From an uncultured Bacilli bacterium (GTDB lineage Bacteria > Bacillota_I > Bacilli_A > RF39 > UBA660), in assembly GCA_944333305.1 (NCBI GenBank), contig CALVKV010000028.1, forward strand, positions 1 through 14,150: DNA of 14,150 bases, in the 5' to 3' direction. The position numbers and the translations under genes are program-made. Positions 13,461-14,150 of the stretch are shown here, piece by piece. Position 1 is the stretch's first letter, and every line of letters begins with the position of its first letter. The notes beneath the pieces were generated by a model. That model had not been told where the DNA came from. It did no database searches and saw nothing but the letters and a program-made list of their open reading frames with translations.

Positions 13461-13480
13461 GCTTTAACTTATCTTTTCTT
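13454..13480 (+). terminator. Terminator of the 57-aa gene
   Basis: AAGATAAG (13454-13461) pairs perfectly with CTTATCTT (13468-13475) over a 6-base loop, followed by TTCTTT. The TAA stop lies in the left arm. Confidence 0.75.
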
Positions 13481-13484
13481 TATG

Positions 13485-13503
13485 AAAAAAAGCCCTATGG
13501 ACT
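13485..13503 (-). terminator. Terminator of greA
   Basis: On the minus strand AGTCC (13503-13499), loop ATA and GGGCT (13495-13491) with one G-U, then TTTTTT. A-U pairs extend the stem outward. The greA TAG stop is at the base of the stem. It lies back to back with the terminator of the convergent 57-aa gene. Confidence 0.75.
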
Positions 13504-13975
13504 ATTTTATTTCTGTTATTTCAACATCATAACTACCATTAGGACTTTCTACAGTAATAATATCTCCTACTTTATGATTTAACAAAGCTTTTGCAATAGG
13601 ACTTTCATTAGAAATTCTTCCTTCAAAAGGATCAGCTTCTTGACTACCTACTATTTGATACTCATCAGTATCATCTTCATCATCAACATATTTAATAGCA
13701 ACAGTACTACCAAGACCAACAACATCCTTAGGAACATCTTTAATAATCTCTACATTTTCAAGCATCTTCTCAATAGTTTTAATTCTACCTTCAATTTGAG
13801 CTTGTTCATTTTTAGCAGCATCATAGTCAGCATTTTCAGATAAATCCCCTAAACTACGTGCTTCCTTAATAGCCTCTATATTAGCAGGTCTTTTCTCATT
13901 TATTAATTCACTTAACTCTTTTTTCAAATCATTAAGTCCATCTTCTGTTAAATAAACTACTTTTTTGTTTCCCAT
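13502..13975 (-). CDS. greA: Transcription elongation factor GreA
   Basis: GreA enters the secondary channel of RNA polymerase and stimulates cleavage of backtracked transcripts. From the ATG at 13975 the product has 157 residues, the standard length. The N-terminal coiled coil (about 8-75) carries at its tip GDLSENADYDAAKNEQ with the catalytic acids D44 and E47. The C-terminal FKBP-like domain shows VGLGSTV, YQIVGSQEADP and the ending SPIAKALLNHKVGDIITV. The frame opens at a GTG (13984) that belongs to the RBS GAGGTGAT, so the ATG three codons later is chosen. It has its own extended -10 promoter (14036-14064), a 5' UTR hairpin (14004-14021) and its own terminator (13485-13503). Stop is TAG. 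Confidence 0.97.
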   Translation of the reverse strand: MGNKKVVYLTEDGLNDLKKELSELINEKRPANIEAIKEARSLGDLSENADYDAAKNEQAQIEGRIKTIEKMLENVEIIKDVPKDVVGLGSTVAIKYVDDEDDTDEYQIVGSQEADPFEGRISNESPIAKALLNHKVGDIITVESPNGSYDVEITEIK

Positions 13976-14003
13976 TATAATCACCTCAAAATATATTAAT
14001 ATA

Positions 14004-14021
14004 GGTTAGGATCCCCTAACC
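14004..14021 (-). promoter_or_regulatory. Hairpin in the greA 5' untranslated region
   Basis: GGTTAGG and CCTAACC form a perfect GC-containing 7-bp stem with a 4-base loop, located roughly 10 bases after the predicted transcription start and about 20 bases before the RBS. No T-tract follows in either direction, so it is not an intrinsic terminator. It could stabilise the mRNA or pause RNA polymerase. Confidence 0.5.
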
Positions 14022-14035
14022 ATAATACGAGTAAA

Positions 14036-14064
14036 ATTTTAGCATATTTTTTTAAAAAAATCAA
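14036..14064 (-). promoter_or_regulatory. Promoter of greA
   Basis: On the minus strand TTGATT (-35, 14064-14059), 17 bases, TAAAAT (-10, 14041-14036) preceded by TG-C. The A-tracts around the -35 could act as an UP-like or bent region. Confidence 0.75.
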
Positions 14065-14114
14065 GCTTTTTTTGTTACTATTCACAGCTTAATTTGAGAA
14101 AATTGTAAAACATC

Positions 14115-14150
14115 ATGAAAATATAGTGTGTTAAGCACTATTTTTTTCAT
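14115..14150. terminator. Terminator-like hairpin at the right edge
   Basis: ATAGTG (14123-14128) pairs with CACTAT (14136-14141) over a 7-base loop; outer A/T arms (from 14115, to 14150) extend the stem imperfectly. Seven T residues follow on the plus strand and a shorter T-run on the minus. It probably ends a gene beyond the window; the direction cannot be settled. Confidence 0.55.

Noticed and set aside
13640..13843. Plus-strand 67-codon open frame
   Set aside because: Antisense to greA; composition is the low-complexity Asn/Ile/Phe pattern of a shadow frame.
14004..14021. Reading the greA leader hairpin as a terminator of the upstream gene
   Set aside because: No T-tract follows on either strand and a good greA promoter lies upstream of it.
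1..14150. Mycoplasma-type genetic code (TGA = Trp)
   Set aside because: All genes are open under the standard code, and the Trp codons I checked are TGG.
1..14150. Mobile element, prophage or defence island
   Set aside because: No transposase, integrase, phage, restriction or toxin-antitoxin gene was recognised, base composition looks even, and most genes are housekeeping.

Overview
The window is a dense, AT-rich stretch (by eye roughly 30% GC) of a bacterial chromosome with 16 recognisable protein genes, nearly all on the minus strand. The low GC, AGGAGG/GGTGAT ribosome-binding sites, the dnaE, lspA/rluD and greA genes, the YqgP-like rhomboid and the sigma-A promoters with TG-N extended -10 boxes all point to the Bacillota. 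A Bacilli lineage close to Erysipelotrichales/RF39 (Mollicutes-related gut bacteria) is my best guess. Tryptophan is coded by TGG where I checked and no gene needs TGA read as Trp, so the standard bacterial code applies, yet none of the 16 genes ends in TGA (10 TAA, 6 TAG).

Left part (1-4400, minus unless stated): an orphan 191-residue protein with a near-consensus promoter; a roughly 300-base intergenic region holding a candidate plus-strand small RNA that ends in an orphan intrinsic terminator; priA (replication-restart helicase); and a rhomboid intramembrane protease with its own terminator.

Middle part (4400-7060): a three-gene operon (DUF5680 protein, Cof-type HAD phosphatase, ASCH-domain protein) and a PnuC-type vitamin/nucleoside transporter. 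The pnuC leader contains an intrinsic terminator, alternative helices and a nine-codon reading frame with its own Shine-Dalgarno, which looks like an attenuator or riboswitch.

Replication and lipoprotein block (7060-11430): dnaE, lspA and rluD overlap end to start and probably form one operon. The dnaE promoter carries a CG-rich near-palindrome, overlapped by a LexA-like half site, between -35 and -10. The DnaE PHP domain has lost its metal ligands. A related LexA-like box lies upstream of priA.

Right part (11430-14150): rpmB (ribosomal protein bL28, plus strand) converges on an unknown 87-residue gene through a shared bidirectional terminator. Next come trmL with a membrane-anchored thioredoxin-like gene in one operon, a 57-residue glycine-zipper/Tyr-Pro protein on the plus strand, and greA with a 5' UTR hairpin. 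Most of the block is housekeeping. No transposase, integrase, CRISPR array, tRNA or rRNA gene was seen. The interesting material is in the intergenic regulatory RNA and in the small unknown proteins.
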